From: Streptomyces glaucescens | GTDB lineage: Bacteria; Actinomycetota; Actinomycetes; Streptomycetales; Streptomycetaceae | Direction of reading: 5' to 3' | DNA length: 64,000 bases | Assembly: GCF_000761215.1 (NCBI RefSeq) | Contig: NZ_CP009438.1 | Span: forward strand, 2,809,501-2,873,500 | Part shown: positions 19,079 through 27,962 of the stretch, piece after piece | How the letters are laid out: every line of letters begins with the position of its first letter | How positions within the stretch are numbered: position 1 is the first letter of the stretch | Made by a program: the position numbers and the translations under genes | Notes under the pieces: model-generated | Databases searched by the model: none | Seen by the model: only the letters and a program-made list of their open reading frames with translations | What the model was told of the DNA's origin: nothing

Positions 19079-19231
19079 ATGCGCAACTCCCTGGGCGAGC
19101 GGAAGCCGACACCGGACGACGGGGGTGAGGCCTTGGGCAACGGTGGTGACCAGCCGGGCTCCCGGCTCGTTCCCCAGCCGGACGCGGTCAGGGCCGGCGT
19201 GCCGTCCCTCGCCGCCGGCTCACGGAAGTGA
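19079..19231 (+). CDS. Possible small polar protein
   Basis: A 50-residue frame from ATG (MRNSLGERKPTPDDGGEALG) ends 50 nt before the glycosyltransferase. AAAGG lies 11 nt upstream, a weak ribosome-binding site. It is polar and Gly/Pro-rich, has no recognised domain, and may be chance. If real it would be the first cistron of the polysaccharide operon. Confidence 0.25.
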   Translation: MRNSLGERKPTPDDGGEALGNGGDQPGSRLVPQPDAVRAGVPSLAAGSRK

Positions 19232-19280
19232 GGCGCGTTCCCGCCCGTACCGAGCGCCGTCCATGAGCGAGGAACCGCGC

Positions 19281-20690
19281 ATGCACCCTTCACCACCCGG
19301 CCCCTGGCCGCGGGTCCTGCACCTCACCCAGCCCGTCGACGGCGGAGTGGCCCGGGTCGTCGCCGAGCTGACGGTGGCTCAGCTCGCGGCCGGCATGGGA
19401 GTGACCGTCGGCTGCCCCGACAGCGGGCTCGCCGACCGGCTCCGGTCGGCGGGCGCCGACGTACGGACGTGGCGGGCCACCCGGGCGCCCGGTCCCTCGC
19501 TCGCCGGTGAGGTGCGGCAGCTGGCCCGCATCGTCGCCGAGGTGCGGCCCGACCTGGTGCACGCGCACAGTGCCAAGGCGGGGCTCGCCGGACGGCTGGC
19601 GGTGCGCGGGCGGATCCCGACCGTGTTCCAGCCGCACGCCTGGTCGTTCGAGGCGGTCGGCGGGGTGACGGCCGCGCTGGCGCTCGGCTGGGAGCGGTAC
19701 GGGGCCCGGTGGGCGCACCGGACGGTGTGCGTGAGCGAGGCGGAGCGGGCGACCGGGCTGCGGGCCGGGATCGACGGGCGCTGGGTGGTGATCCCCAACG
19801 GCGTCGACCCCCGCCGCTTCCGTCCCGCCGCACCCGACCTCGACCCGGGCACCATCGCCGCACCCGACCGCGCCCCGGGCACCGTCGGCCCCCACCGCGG
19901 CCGGGGCACCGTCACCGGTGACGACCGCGACCCGGGCCCCGGCGACGGCCCCTCCGCCCCCGCCCCAGGCCCGGACGCCCTCGACGGCGCCTCCGGGCGG
20001 CCGGGCCCCGGCGGCCGGCCCGTCCCCGGCACCGGCCCAGGCGCCGGTTCCGGCACCCGCCCCGACCGTGACGCCGGCGCCGTGCGCGCCGCGCTGCTGC
20101 CGGGCACCGGTCCGCGGGTCCCGCTGGTCGTCTGCGTCGGCCGGCTGTGCCGGCAGAAGGGGCAGGACGTCCTGCTCGACGCCTGGCCGGCGGTCCGCGC
20201 CCGGGTGCCGGACGCCCGGCTGGTGCTGGTCGGCGACGGGCCGGACCGCGACCGGCTGAAGCCCTCCGCATCCGTACGGCTCGTCGGCGCCGTCGCCGAT
20301 GTCGTCCCCTGGTACCAGGCGGCCGACCTGGTCGTCCTGCCGTCGCGCTGGGAAGGCATGGCGCTGGCCCCGCTGGAGGCGATGGCCTGCGGCCGTCCGG
20401 TGGTGGTGACGGACGTGGACGGCGCCCGCGAGAGCCTGCCACCCGCGCTGCGCCCGCACTGCCTGGTGCCCGCGGGCGATCCGGCGGCGCTCGCCGGTGC
20501 CGTCGCCCGGCTGCTGCTCGACCCGCCGCTGCGCGCGTCGCTCGGCCACCGGGCGCGCCGTCACATCCTGTCCGCGCACGACGCGCGGCACACGGCCGCG
20601 GCGGTCGCGGACCTCTACCGCGACCTGCTCGGCAGGGGGCCCGGGGCACGCGAAGTGCCCACCGAGTACAGGGAGTCCATCCACTCGTGA
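19281..20690 (+). CDS. GT4-type glycosyltransferase with a disordered insert
   Basis: 469 residues from ATG with GAGGAACCGCGC ahead of it; an ATG 18 nt upstream lacks a ribosome-binding site. The GT-B fold is clear: an N-terminal half with HLTQPVDGGVARVVAELT and LVHAHSAKAGLAGRLA, and a C-terminal half with VGRLCRQKGQDVLLDAW and the EX7E-type WEGMALAPLEAMACGRPV motif. Between the halves is ~85 residues of Gly/Pro/Asp-rich sequence (GPGDGPSAPAPGPDA type) absent from usual GT4 enzymes. It is likely to add a sugar to a lipid-linked intermediate. First gene of an eight-gene operon; overlaps the next by GTGA. Confidence 0.87.
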   Translation: MHPSPPGPWPRVLHLTQPVDGGVARVVAELTVAQLAAGMGVTVGCPDSGLADRLRSAGADVRTWRATRAPGPSLAGEVRQLARIVAEVRPDLVHAHSAKAGLAGRLAVRGRIPTVFQPHAWSFEAVGGVTAALALGWERYGARWAHRTVCVSEAERATGLRAGIDGRWVVIPNGVDPRRFRPAAPDLDPGTIAAPDRAPGTVGPHRGRGTVTGDDRDPGPGDGPSAPAPGPDALDGASGRPGPGGRPVPGTGPGAGSGTRPDRDAGAVRAALLPGTGPRVPLVVCVGRLCRQKGQDVLLDAWPAVRARVPDARLVLVGDGPDRDRLKPSASVRLVGAVADVVPWYQAADLVVLPSRWEGMALAPLEAMACGRPVVVTDVDGARESLPPALRPHCLVPAGDPAALAGAVARLLLDPPLRASLGHRARRHILSAHDARHTAAAVADLYRDLLGRGPGAREVPTEYRESIHS

Positions 20691-22123
20691 GTGCGGAAAG
20701 TACTGCGGAAAGTACCGTGCCCTCCCCCGGGGCCCAGCCCTGGGGCGATGGATTCAGGACCGTCTCGGTGCTGCCGGCGCGCCGCCGGGGCCCCGGCTTC
20801 CGGTTCCCGGTCCGGCGTCCCCCGGCGCGCCCCGGCGCGCCCCTGCCGCTGCTCCTCGCGGACCTGCTGGCCGCCCTGCTGGGCTGCCTCGCCCTCGCCG
20901 GACACCGCCGGCCGCTGCTGATGGCGCTGCTGGTCTCCGGCGCGCTGCTGCTGCGCCCGCACCGGCCGCCGCGCCGGGCGCAGGGCGCCCTGGACGAACT
21001 GCCCTCCGTGTGCGGCCGGATCGCGGTGGCCTGGCTGGCGCTGGCCGCGCTGGTCGCGGCGTACGCCCCGGACCACGCGCTGGCCGCCCGCACCCTCGTC
21101 GCGGGCTGCGCGACGCACTGCGCGGCCGCCCTGGCCGGGCGCGCCGTGGTGCACTGGCGACGGCGCGTCGCGCTGCTGCGCCGGCCGCGGGCCGCGCTGG
21201 TCGTCGGCCCCGCCCGGACCGCGCAGCGGGTGGCCGCCGCCGTGCTGCGGCATCCGCGCTGCGGGGTGCGCCCGGTGGGGATCGTGGCCGAGCGGCCGGA
21301 CGACGTCGACGGGCTGCCGGTGCTGACCACCGGCGAGGAGGTCCAGCGGGCGCTGATCCAGAACTCGGTACGGGACGTCCTGGCCGTGCACCCGTCGGCA
21401 CGCACCCAGCACGGGCCGTTGCTGCGGGAGCTCGCCGAGTCGGGGTGCGCGGTGTGGGAGATCGACGCGGACTCGCCGTCGTACGCGGCTCCCGACCGGC
21501 TCGCCGGGTTCGCCTGCCGGCGCCTGGAGCCGGGGCCCGGGCGGCGTGGCAGCGCCGGCAAGCGGCTGCTGGACGTGGTGGTGTCGGGGGTGCTGCTGGT
21601 GGTGGCGAGCCCGCTGCTGCTGGTGTGCGCGGCGGTGCTGCGGCTGGGCGAGGGGCCCGGCGTGGTGTTCCGGCAGGAGCGCATCGGCGAGGGCGGGCGC
21701 CCCTTCACCCTGCTGAAGTTCCGCACCCACCGTCCGGTCGACGCGCGCGAGGCGGCGACGCGGTGGAGCGTGGCGAACGAGCGGGACATGCCGTGGTTCT
21801 GCCGCTTCCTGCGGCGCACCTCGCTGGACGAGCTGCTCCAGCTGTGGAACGTCTTCCGCGGCGACATGAGCCTGGTCGGGCCGCGCCCGGAACGTCCGTA
21901 CTTCGTCGGCCAGTTCAGCCAGACGTACCCCGGCTACGCGGCCCGTCACCGGATGCCGGCCGGCATCACCGGCCTCGCGCAGGTCAACGGGTTGCGCGGG
22001 GACACCTCCATCGAGGACCGGGCCCGCTTCGACAACGCCTACATCGACAACTGGTCGCTGTGGCAGGACGTGTGCATCCTGCTGCGCACCGCGGCGGCAC
22101 TGCTCCGGCCGACGGGGAGCTGA
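20687..22123 (+). CDS. Polyprenyl-phosphate sugar-1-phosphate transferase (WbaP/WcaJ type)
   Basis: 478 residues from GTG overlapping the previous stop. Four N-terminal membrane helices (~50-165) and a Rossmann-like middle (RAALVVGPARTAQRVAAAVL) precede the catalytic domain (~290-478). Diagnostic motifs are KRLLDVVVSG, FRQERIGEGGRPFTLLKFRT, and LQLWNVFRGDMSLVGPRPER. The enzyme loads the first sugar phosphate onto undecaprenyl phosphate at the inner leaflet, so it initiates the repeat unit. The order initiator, polymerase, flippase fits a Wzx/Wzy system. Confidence 0.93.
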   Translation: MSAESTAESTVPSPGAQPWGDGFRTVSVLPARRRGPGFRFPVRRPPARPGAPLPLLLADLLAALLGCLALAGHRRPLLMALLVSGALLLRPHRPPRRAQGALDELPSVCGRIAVAWLALAALVAAYAPDHALAARTLVAGCATHCAAALAGRAVVHWRRRVALLRRPRAALVVGPARTAQRVAAAVLRHPRCGVRPVGIVAERPDDVDGLPVLTTGEEVQRALIQNSVRDVLAVHPSARTQHGPLLRELAESGCAVWEIDADSPSYAAPDRLAGFACRRLEPGPGRRGSAGKRLLDVVVSGVLLVVASPLLLVCAAVLRLGEGPGVVFRQERIGEGGRPFTLLKFRTHRPVDAREAATRWSVANERDMPWFCRFLRRTSLDELLQLWNVFRGDMSLVGPRPERPYFVGQFSQTYPGYAARHRMPAGITGLAQVNGLRGDTSIEDRARFDNAYIDNWSLWQDVCILLRTAAALLRPTGS

Positions 22124-22128
22124 GCCGG

Positions 22129-23526
22129 ATGACTCTCGCACCGCCTCCCGCCCGTCTGTCCGGCCCGCGCTCGCTGTCGCCGGTGCTGCCGGTGGTGGCC
22201 GTGATCGCGCTGCTCGCGCTGCCCGTCGCTCCCGGCGGGGAGGGCGGGGCCGGTCCGGCGGACGTGCTGTCCGCGCTGGTCGTGGTTTTCTGCGGCGTCC
22301 GGTTGCTGTGGCAGCGGCGACGCCCCCTGACCCGGACCGCCGCCGTCGTGCTCGGCCTGCCGGTCGTCGGGCTCGCGCTCGCCGCGGCGGGCGCGGCCTC
22401 CCCGGGCACCGGGCTCACCGGCCTGGGCCGCCACCTCCAGGTGTTCGTCCTCGTCCCGGCCGCCGTGGCCCTGCTCATCCGCGACCGGCGCGACTTCCGG
22501 CTGCTGGCCTGGTCGTTCGTGGCGCTCGCGGTGTGGCAGGGGGCGGTCGGTGTGCACCAGTACGTGACCGCCACCGGCGCCTCCTACCAGGGCCGCCCGA
22601 TCCGCGCGGTCGGCACCTTCGGCCCGCAGGACATCATGGGGATGGCGACCGTGGTGTCCCTCGGCCTGGTGTGCGCGGTCGGGCTCGCCCTCGGCCGCGC
22701 CGGTGCCGTACGGCAGCGTGTCGGCGCCCTCGCCTGCGCGCTCGGCCTGCTGCTGCCGCTCGCCCTGTCCTTCAGCCGGGGCGCCTGGATCGCCACGGCG
22801 GTGACCTGCCTGACGCAACTGCTGCTGGCCGGGGTACGGCGGGCGCTGCGGGTGGGGGCCGTGGCGGTGTCCGCGGGGGTGCTGCTGGCCGGCGGGTTCG
22901 GGGTCGGCACGGCCGTGCTCCAGGAGCGGATGGCCAGCATCACCCAGGTCACGGACGCGCCCGACCAGTCGGTCACCGACCGGTACACCCTCTGGGCGGC
23001 GGCTCTCGGGATGTGGCACGAACGGCCGCTGACCGGGGTCGGGCTGAAGGGCTTCCCCGAATACCGGGACACGCACGCCTCGCTGGCGCTGTCGGCGGGC
23101 AGCGACACGGAGGGCGCGGGCTCGGCCTACCGCAAACAGCCGCTGCTGTCCCCGCACAACATGTACCTGCTGGTGCTCAGCGAACAGGGTGTGATCGGCC
23201 TGTCGGCACTCGTGGGCAGCTGGGGCGCGCTGCTGGTGTGCGCGGTGCGGCGGCTGTGGCGGGCGCGCGCGGGGCGGACACCGGACGGCGGGCGGTCGCG
23301 GGGACGGGACCTGGACTGTGCGTCGGTGGCCTGCGGACTGCTCGTGTGGCAGCTCACCGACTTCCTGTACGCCGACATCGGCGGCCCCTCCGCCGTGCTG
23401 ACCGCCGTCTGCTTCGGGCTCGCCGCGTGGTGGGCGCTGGCCGCGAGCCCCGCGGAGGGCGCGCCGGCCGGGGACCGCCCGGGCACGGCGGCCGGGAGCC
23501 GCCCGGAGGAGGCGCCCGCGCGATGA
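22129..23526 (+). CDS. O-antigen ligase/Wzy-like polymerase
   Basis: 465 residues with about ten to twelve hydrophobic helices. A large extracytoplasmic loop after residue ~290 contains ERPLTGVGLKGFPEYR and KQPLLSPHNMYLLVLSEQG; Wzy_C/O-antigen ligase proteins have a catalytic-loop HN and a preceding G-x-G of this kind. It probably polymerises lipid-linked repeat units outside the membrane. The start ATG is 5 nt after the previous stop, and its own stop overlaps the next start (ATGA). Confidence 0.85.
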   Translation: MTLAPPPARLSGPRSLSPVLPVVAVIALLALPVAPGGEGGAGPADVLSALVVVFCGVRLLWQRRRPLTRTAAVVLGLPVVGLALAAAGAASPGTGLTGLGRHLQVFVLVPAAVALLIRDRRDFRLLAWSFVALAVWQGAVGVHQYVTATGASYQGRPIRAVGTFGPQDIMGMATVVSLGLVCAVGLALGRAGAVRQRVGALACALGLLLPLALSFSRGAWIATAVTCLTQLLLAGVRRALRVGAVAVSAGVLLAGGFGVGTAVLQERMASITQVTDAPDQSVTDRYTLWAAALGMWHERPLTGVGLKGFPEYRDTHASLALSAGSDTEGAGSAYRKQPLLSPHNMYLLVLSEQGVIGLSALVGSWGALLVCAVRRLWRARAGRTPDGGRSRGRDLDCASVACGLLVWQLTDFLYADIGGPSAVLTAVCFGLAAWWALAASPAEGAPAGDRPGTAAGSRPEEAPAR

Positions 23527-26057
23527 CCGTGACACCGCCCCGGGTGCCCCGGCCGGACGGCCGTGAGGACTCCGGTCAGCAGGAGGCACCGCGGGTTCCG
23601 GCGGGGGCTGCGGGTGCCGTGGGCGCCGCGAGTGCCGTGGGCGCCGCGGGCGCCCCGGTCACCGCGAGTGCCCCGATCGCCGCGGGTACCCCGGTCGCCC
23701 CGGTCGCCCCGGAGACAGCGGAGACCCCGGAGGATCCGGAGAACCCGGAGAACCCGGAGAGCGCGGAGAGCGCGGAGAGCGCTGAGAACCCGGAGAGCGC
23801 AGAGAGCGCGGAGAGCGCGGAGGTCTCGAACTCCCCGGGCAGCCCGGACGCCAGGAGCAGCGTGGTGGTCCCGGACGCCCCGGAGACCGCGGGTCCGGCT
23901 GGGACACCGGACGCCCCGGAGACCACGGGCCCGGCTGGGACACCGGAGACCACGGGCCCGGCTGGGACACCGGAGACCACGGGCCCGGCTGGGACACCGG
24001 ACGCGCCGGACTCCCCCGCCGCCCCGAGTGCCCCGGCTGCCGCGGAGGCCCGGGAGACCCCGGAGTCACCGGACGTCGAGGCCCAGGCCACATCGACCGC
24101 CCCGGAAGCCCCGGAGGCTCCGGCTACCCCGGCCACATCGAGCGCCCCGGAGGCTCCGGAAACCCCGCAGGCTCCGGCTACCCCGGTCACACCGACCGCC
24201 CCGGAGGCTCCGAAAACCCCGGAGACTCCGGCGGCCTCGGTCACACCGACCGCCCCGGATGCTCCGGAAACCCCGCATGCTCCGGCGACCCCGGCCACAC
24301 CGACCGCCCCGGATGCTCCGGGAATCCCGGAAACCCCGGCCGCCCCCGCCCCCCTCGCAGTCCCCCCGGCACGTACCGCCGCCCCCGACCCCGCCCTCCC
24401 CACCGCCCTCCACCCCACCCCCGCCCGAACCGCCGAGCCCGAGGCCCCTCAAGCCTCCGGAAGCCCTCAGAACGTCAAGCAGGACGTCCAGGAGTCCCGC
24501 GGCTTCCTCGCCAGGGCGGCCCTCCTCACCGCGGTGCTGTCGATCGCCGGGTCGGTGCTGGGGCTCGCCCGGGACCAGGCGCTGGCCCGGCTGTTCGGCG
24601 CCGGCAGTGACACGGACGCCTTCCTGGTGGCGTGGACGGTCCCGGAGTTCGCCGCCACCCTGCTGATCGAGGACGGGCTGGCCTTCGTGCTGGTCCCGGC
24701 GTTCAGCCTGGCCCTGGCCCGGCGGGCGCGGGGCGCCGGCGGTGACCCGGTGCGCGCCCTGGTCGCCGCGACCGCGCCCCGGCTGCTGCTGGCCCTGGCC
24801 GCCGTCGCGGCGCTGGTCGTGGCCGCCGCGCCGCACCTCGTGGCGGCACTCGCACCCGGCCTGCCCGATCCGGCCCTGGCCGTCGACTGCACCCGCCTCA
24901 CCGCGACCTGTGTGCTGAGCTTCGGCTTGGCCGGCTACTGCAGCGCCGCCCTGCGCGCCCACCGCCGCTTCCTCGCCCCGGCGTCGATCTACGTGGCCTA
25001 CAACACCGCGATCATCACGGGGATGTTCGTGCTCGGCGGGCGCTGGGGCGTGCGCTCGGCGGCGGTCGGCGTCGCGGCCGGCGGCTGCCTGATGGTCGCC
25101 GTGCAGGTGCCGTCGCTGCTGCGGCAGCTGGGCAGGCGGTCGGCGTCAGCCCCGGGCGGGGAGGCGGGGGACGGCGCCCGGCCGGTGGCGCTCGCGCTGG
25201 TCGCGACCGTGCTGCTGTTCGCGCTGTGCCGGCAGTCGCAGGTGCTCATCGAGCGGTACCTCGCCTCCCATCTGTCCGCCGGGGCGATCTCCCACCTGAA
25301 CTACGCGCAGAAGGTGGCGCAGATCCCGATGACGATGTCGCTGATGCTGTGCACGGTCACCTTCCCGGTGGTCGCGCGGGCGCTGGCCGACGGCGACTCG
25401 GAGCGGGCCCGCGCGCGGGTGGAGCGCGACCTGGCGCTGGCCGCGAGCGTGGTGCTGCTGGGCACGGCCGCGGTGGTGGCGTGCGCGCCGCAGATCGTCG
25501 AGGTGCTCTTCCAGCGGGGCGCGTTCACCGCCGGGGACACCGCGGCGACCGCGCGGGTGATGCGGGTGTACGCGCTCGGGCTGCTGGGCCAGACGCTGGT
25601 GGGCGCGCTGATCCGCTCGTACTTCGGGGCGGGCCGGCCCACCTGGTACCCGGTCGTCGCGATGGCGCTGGGGATCGTGGCGACCTCCTGGATCGGCGCC
25701 TGGGCGGTGGGCCCCTGGGGCACCTGCGGCATCGCCGCCGCCAACGCGGCCGGCATCTCGCTGACCGCCGCCCTGCTGCTGGCCGGCACCCGCCGGCGCG
25801 GGGTGGTGCCGATCCGGGTCAGGCCGGTGCTCGGGGAGCTGAGCCGGCCGCTGCGGGCGGCGCTGGTGGCGACGCTCGCGGGGGCGTTCGCCGCGAGTCG
25901 CCCGGCCGCTCCGGGGCTGTCGCTCGCCGCCGGACTGCTGACCGTGACCGTCGTCTTCGCCCTGCTCGGCCGGGCCCTGGGCGCGCAGGGCGTCGCCCCC
26001 GCATTCCGTTTCGTACGCTCCGTGACCCGAAGGCTCGCACATGGCCGCATCCGTTGA
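23523..26057 (+). CDS. MurJ/Wzx-family lipid flippase with ~320-residue repetitive N-terminal extension
   Basis: 844 residues. Residues ~1-320 are almost entirely Ala, Pro, Glu, Thr, Ser and Gly in short repeats: NPE-SAESAE blocks, four PETTGPAGTP-type units, then many TPTAPEAPETP-type units. This part is expected on the cytoplasmic side and disordered. From SRGFLARAALLTAVLSIAGS (~residue 320) onward, about 13-14 membrane helices form a MATE-like MurJ/MviN fold, including GLARDQALARLFGAGSDTDA. It should flip the lipid-linked repeat unit across the membrane. Ordinary MurJ proteins lack such a head, although the essential streptomycete MurJ has an unrelated extension. Overlaps the deacetylase gene by 17 nt. 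Confidence 0.88.
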   Translation: MTVTPPRVPRPDGREDSGQQEAPRVPAGAAGAVGAASAVGAAGAPVTASAPIAAGTPVAPVAPETAETPEDPENPENPESAESAESAENPESAESAESAEVSNSPGSPDARSSVVVPDAPETAGPAGTPDAPETTGPAGTPETTGPAGTPETTGPAGTPDAPDSPAAPSAPAAAEARETPESPDVEAQATSTAPEAPEAPATPATSSAPEAPETPQAPATPVTPTAPEAPKTPETPAASVTPTAPDAPETPHAPATPATPTAPDAPGIPETPAAPAPLAVPPARTAAPDPALPTALHPTPARTAEPEAPQASGSPQNVKQDVQESRGFLARAALLTAVLSIAGSVLGLARDQALARLFGAGSDTDAFLVAWTVPEFAATLLIEDGLAFVLVPAFSLALARRARGAGGDPVRALVAATAPRLLLALAAVAALVVAAAPHLVAALAPGLPDPALAVDCTRLTATCVLSFGLAGYCSAALRAHRRFLAPASIYVAYNTAIITGMFVLGGRWGVRSAAVGVAAGGCLMVAVQVPSLLRQLGRRSASAPGGEAGDGARPVALALVATVLLFALCRQSQVLIERYLASHLSAGAISHLNYAQKVAQIPMTMSLMLCTVTFPVVARALADGDSERARARVERDLALAASVVLLGTAAVVACAPQIVEVLFQRGAFTAGDTAATARVMRVYALGLLGQTLVGALIRSYFGAGRPTWYPVVAMALGIVATSWIGAWAVGPWGTCGIAAANAAGISLTAALLLAGTRRRGVVPIRVRPVLGELSRPLRAALVATLAGAFAASRPAAPGLSLAAGLLTVTVVFALLGRALGAQGVAPAFRFVRSVTRRLAHGRIR

Positions 26058-26814
26058 CTCCGCCGCTCCCGGCACCCGCGCCGCTGCGGCGTCCTCCACC
26101 GCCCCGGTCCCGTGGGTGGCGATGTACCACTCCGTGGACGACTGCTCCGACGACCCGTACCGCATCACCGTCACACCCGCCCGGCTGGACCGGCAGCTCG
26201 GCTGGCTGCGGCGGCGCGGGCTGCGCGGTGTGTCCGTCGCCGAGCTGCTGGCGGCCCGCGCCGACGGGAGGGGCCGCGGGCTGGTCGGGCTGACCTTCGA
26301 CGACGGGTACGCCGACTTCGTCGAGCACGCCCTGCCCGTGCTGCGCCGCCACGGCTTCGGCGCGACCCTGTTCGTGCTGCCGGGCCGGCTGGGCGGCGAC
26401 AACGCCTGGGACCCGCTGGGCCCGCGCAAGCCGCTGCTGACGGCGGACGGCATCCGCGAGGCCGCCGCCGCCGGTGTCGAGATCGGCTCGCACGGACTGA
26501 CGCACGTCGACCTGACGCGGGCGGACGACACGGTGCTGCGGGCCGAGACCGCCGGGAGCAGAGCACTGCTCGCGGAGCTGACCGGTGCTCCGGTCGCCGG
26601 GTTCTGCTACCCGTACGGCACCGTCGACCGCCGCGCCGTGGACGCCGTGCGCGCCGCCGGGTACCGCTACGCCTGCGCCATCGACCCCGGCCCGCTCACC
26701 GGCCCGCACGCCCTGCCCCGGCTGCACATCGGGCAGCGGGACACCGCCGTACGCCTCCACCTCAAGTACCGGCTGCACCGGCTGCGCCGCCGGCCGGTGG
26801 AGGTGACCCGGTGA
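26041..26814 (+). CDS. Polysaccharide deacetylase (NodB homology, CE4-like)
   Basis: 257 residues. The CE4 motifs are TFDDGYADF (Asp87, Asp88), SHGLTHVD (metal-binding His151 and His155) and FCYPYGTVD. N-terminal residues 1-25 are Ala/Ser-rich but not a convincing signal peptide, so it may act on a lipid-linked intermediate inside the cell, or export may be atypical. It would remove N-acetyl groups from a sugar in the repeat unit, giving a cationic polymer; substrate inferred. It overlaps its neighbours on both sides (17 nt and GTGA). Confidence 0.88.
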   Translation: MAASVDSAAPGTRAAAASSTAPVPWVAMYHSVDDCSDDPYRITVTPARLDRQLGWLRRRGLRGVSVAELLAARADGRGRGLVGLTFDDGYADFVEHALPVLRRHGFGATLFVLPGRLGGDNAWDPLGPRKPLLTADGIREAAAAGVEIGSHGLTHVDLTRADDTVLRAETAGSRALLAELTGAPVAGFCYPYGTVDRRAVDAVRAAGYRYACAIDPGPLTGPHALPRLHIGQRDTAVRLHLKYRLHRLRRRPVEVTR

Positions 26815-27962
26815 GGGCGCTGCACATCATCACCGGCCTCGGCGTGGGCGGCGCCGAGCAGCAACTGCGGCTGCTGCTCCGCCACCTCCCGGTGGACTGC
26901 GACGTGGTGACGCTCACCAACCCGGGGGCCGTCGCCGACGGGCTGGCCGCCGACGGCGTCCGCGTCGTCCACCTCGGCATGACCGGCAACCGCGACCTGA
27001 CCGCACTGCCCCGGCTGGTCCGGGTCATCCGCGACGGCGGCTACGACCTCGTCCACACCCATCTGTACCGGGCCTGCGTCTACGGCCGGCTCGCCGCCCG
27101 GCTCGCGGGCGTACGGGCGATCGTCGCCACCGAACACTCCCTCGGCGACTCCCAGATGGAGGGCCGCCCGCTCGGCGCGGGGGTGCGCGCGCTCTACCTC
27201 GCCTGCGAACGCCTCGGCCGGGCCACCGTCGCCGTCTCCCCCACGGTCGCCGGCCGCCTCCGCCGGTGGGGGGTGCCCGCCCCGCGCATCGAGGTGGTGC
27301 CCAACGGCATCGACCTGGCCCACTTCCGCTTCGACCCGCTCCGCCGGCACCGCACCCGGCAGCGGCTGGGTCTGCCGGAGGATGCGTACGTCATCGGCGG
27401 CGTCGGGCGGCTCACCGCCGGCAAACGCTTCGACGTCCTCGTGCACGCCCTCGCCCGGCTGCCCGGCGACCACTGGCTGCTGCTGGTCGGCGGCGGCCCC
27501 GAGGAGAACGTGCTGCGCCGCACCGCCCACGAGGCGGGCGTCGCCGACCGGGTGCTGTTCACCGGTGAGCGCCCCGGCGTCCCCGACGGCTCCCCCGGTC
27601 CCGGCCTGCCCTCGCTTCTCTTCGCGATGGACGTGCTGGCCTCGCCGTCCCCCGAGGAGTCGTTCGGCCTGGCGGTCGTGGAGGCCCTGGCGGCCGGGCT
27701 GCCGGTGCGTTACGCCTCCTGCCCCGCCATCGAGGACCTGCCCCCGCACAGCGCCCCGGCGGCCCGCCGCGTCACCGGCGGCGCGGACGCCTTCGCGCGG
27801 GCCCTCGCCGAGGCCCGCGCGGCCGGCCCGGCACCGCGCGCCGCCCCCGAGGCGGCCCACCACTACGGCATCGCGCGCAGCGCCGCCCGGCTGATGGACG
27901 TGTACGCGCGCATCGCCACCCCCTCCCCGTCCCCGTCTCCGCAGGAAGTCACCGCCTCATGA
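26811..27962 (+). CDS. GT4-family glycosyltransferase
   Basis: 383 residues from GTG overlapping the deacetylase stop. The N-terminal domain has HIITGLGVGGAEQQLRLLL and YDLVHTHLYRACVYGRLAA. The donor-binding half has VVPNGIDLAHF, GVGRLTAGKRFDVLV and the EX7E motif in SPEESFGLAVVEALAAG. Soluble and retaining, it probably extends the lipid-linked repeat unit. The C-terminus ends in a Ser/Pro run before the ATGA overlap with the next gene. Confidence 0.92.
   Translation: MRALHIITGLGVGGAEQQLRLLLRHLPVDCDVVTLTNPGAVADGLAADGVRVVHLGMTGNRDLTALPRLVRVIRDGGYDLVHTHLYRACVYGRLAARLAGVRAIVATEHSLGDSQMEGRPLGAGVRALYLACERLGRATVAVSPTVAGRLRRWGVPAPRIEVVPNGIDLAHFRFDPLRRHRTRQRLGLPEDAYVIGGVGRLTAGKRFDVLVHALARLPGDHWLLLVGGGPEENVLRRTAHEAGVADRVLFTGERPGVPDGSPGPGLPSLLFAMDVLASPSPEESFGLAVVEALAAGLPVRYASCPAIEDLPPHSAPAARRVTGGADAFARALAEARAAGPAPRAAPEAAHHYGIARSAARLMDVYARIATPSPSPSPQEVTAS

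Larger units (their letters stand above)
18849..19280. other. 432-bp divergent region between chpF and the polysaccharide operon
   Basis: It holds the chpF leader and promoter on the left and the operon promoter on the right. The centre (18950-19030) is relatively AT-rich (TTCGTTTCACCGG-like and CATACCGTTAGCGACTAGAG stretches), as expected for promoters. A possible 50-residue frame at 19079-19231 is listed separately. Confidence 0.5.

Noticed and set aside
23563..24666. Arg/Pro-rich alternative frame inside the flippase head
   Set aside because: It is the +2 shadow of the repetitive PT/PE sequence; no ribosome-binding site and extreme Arg content.
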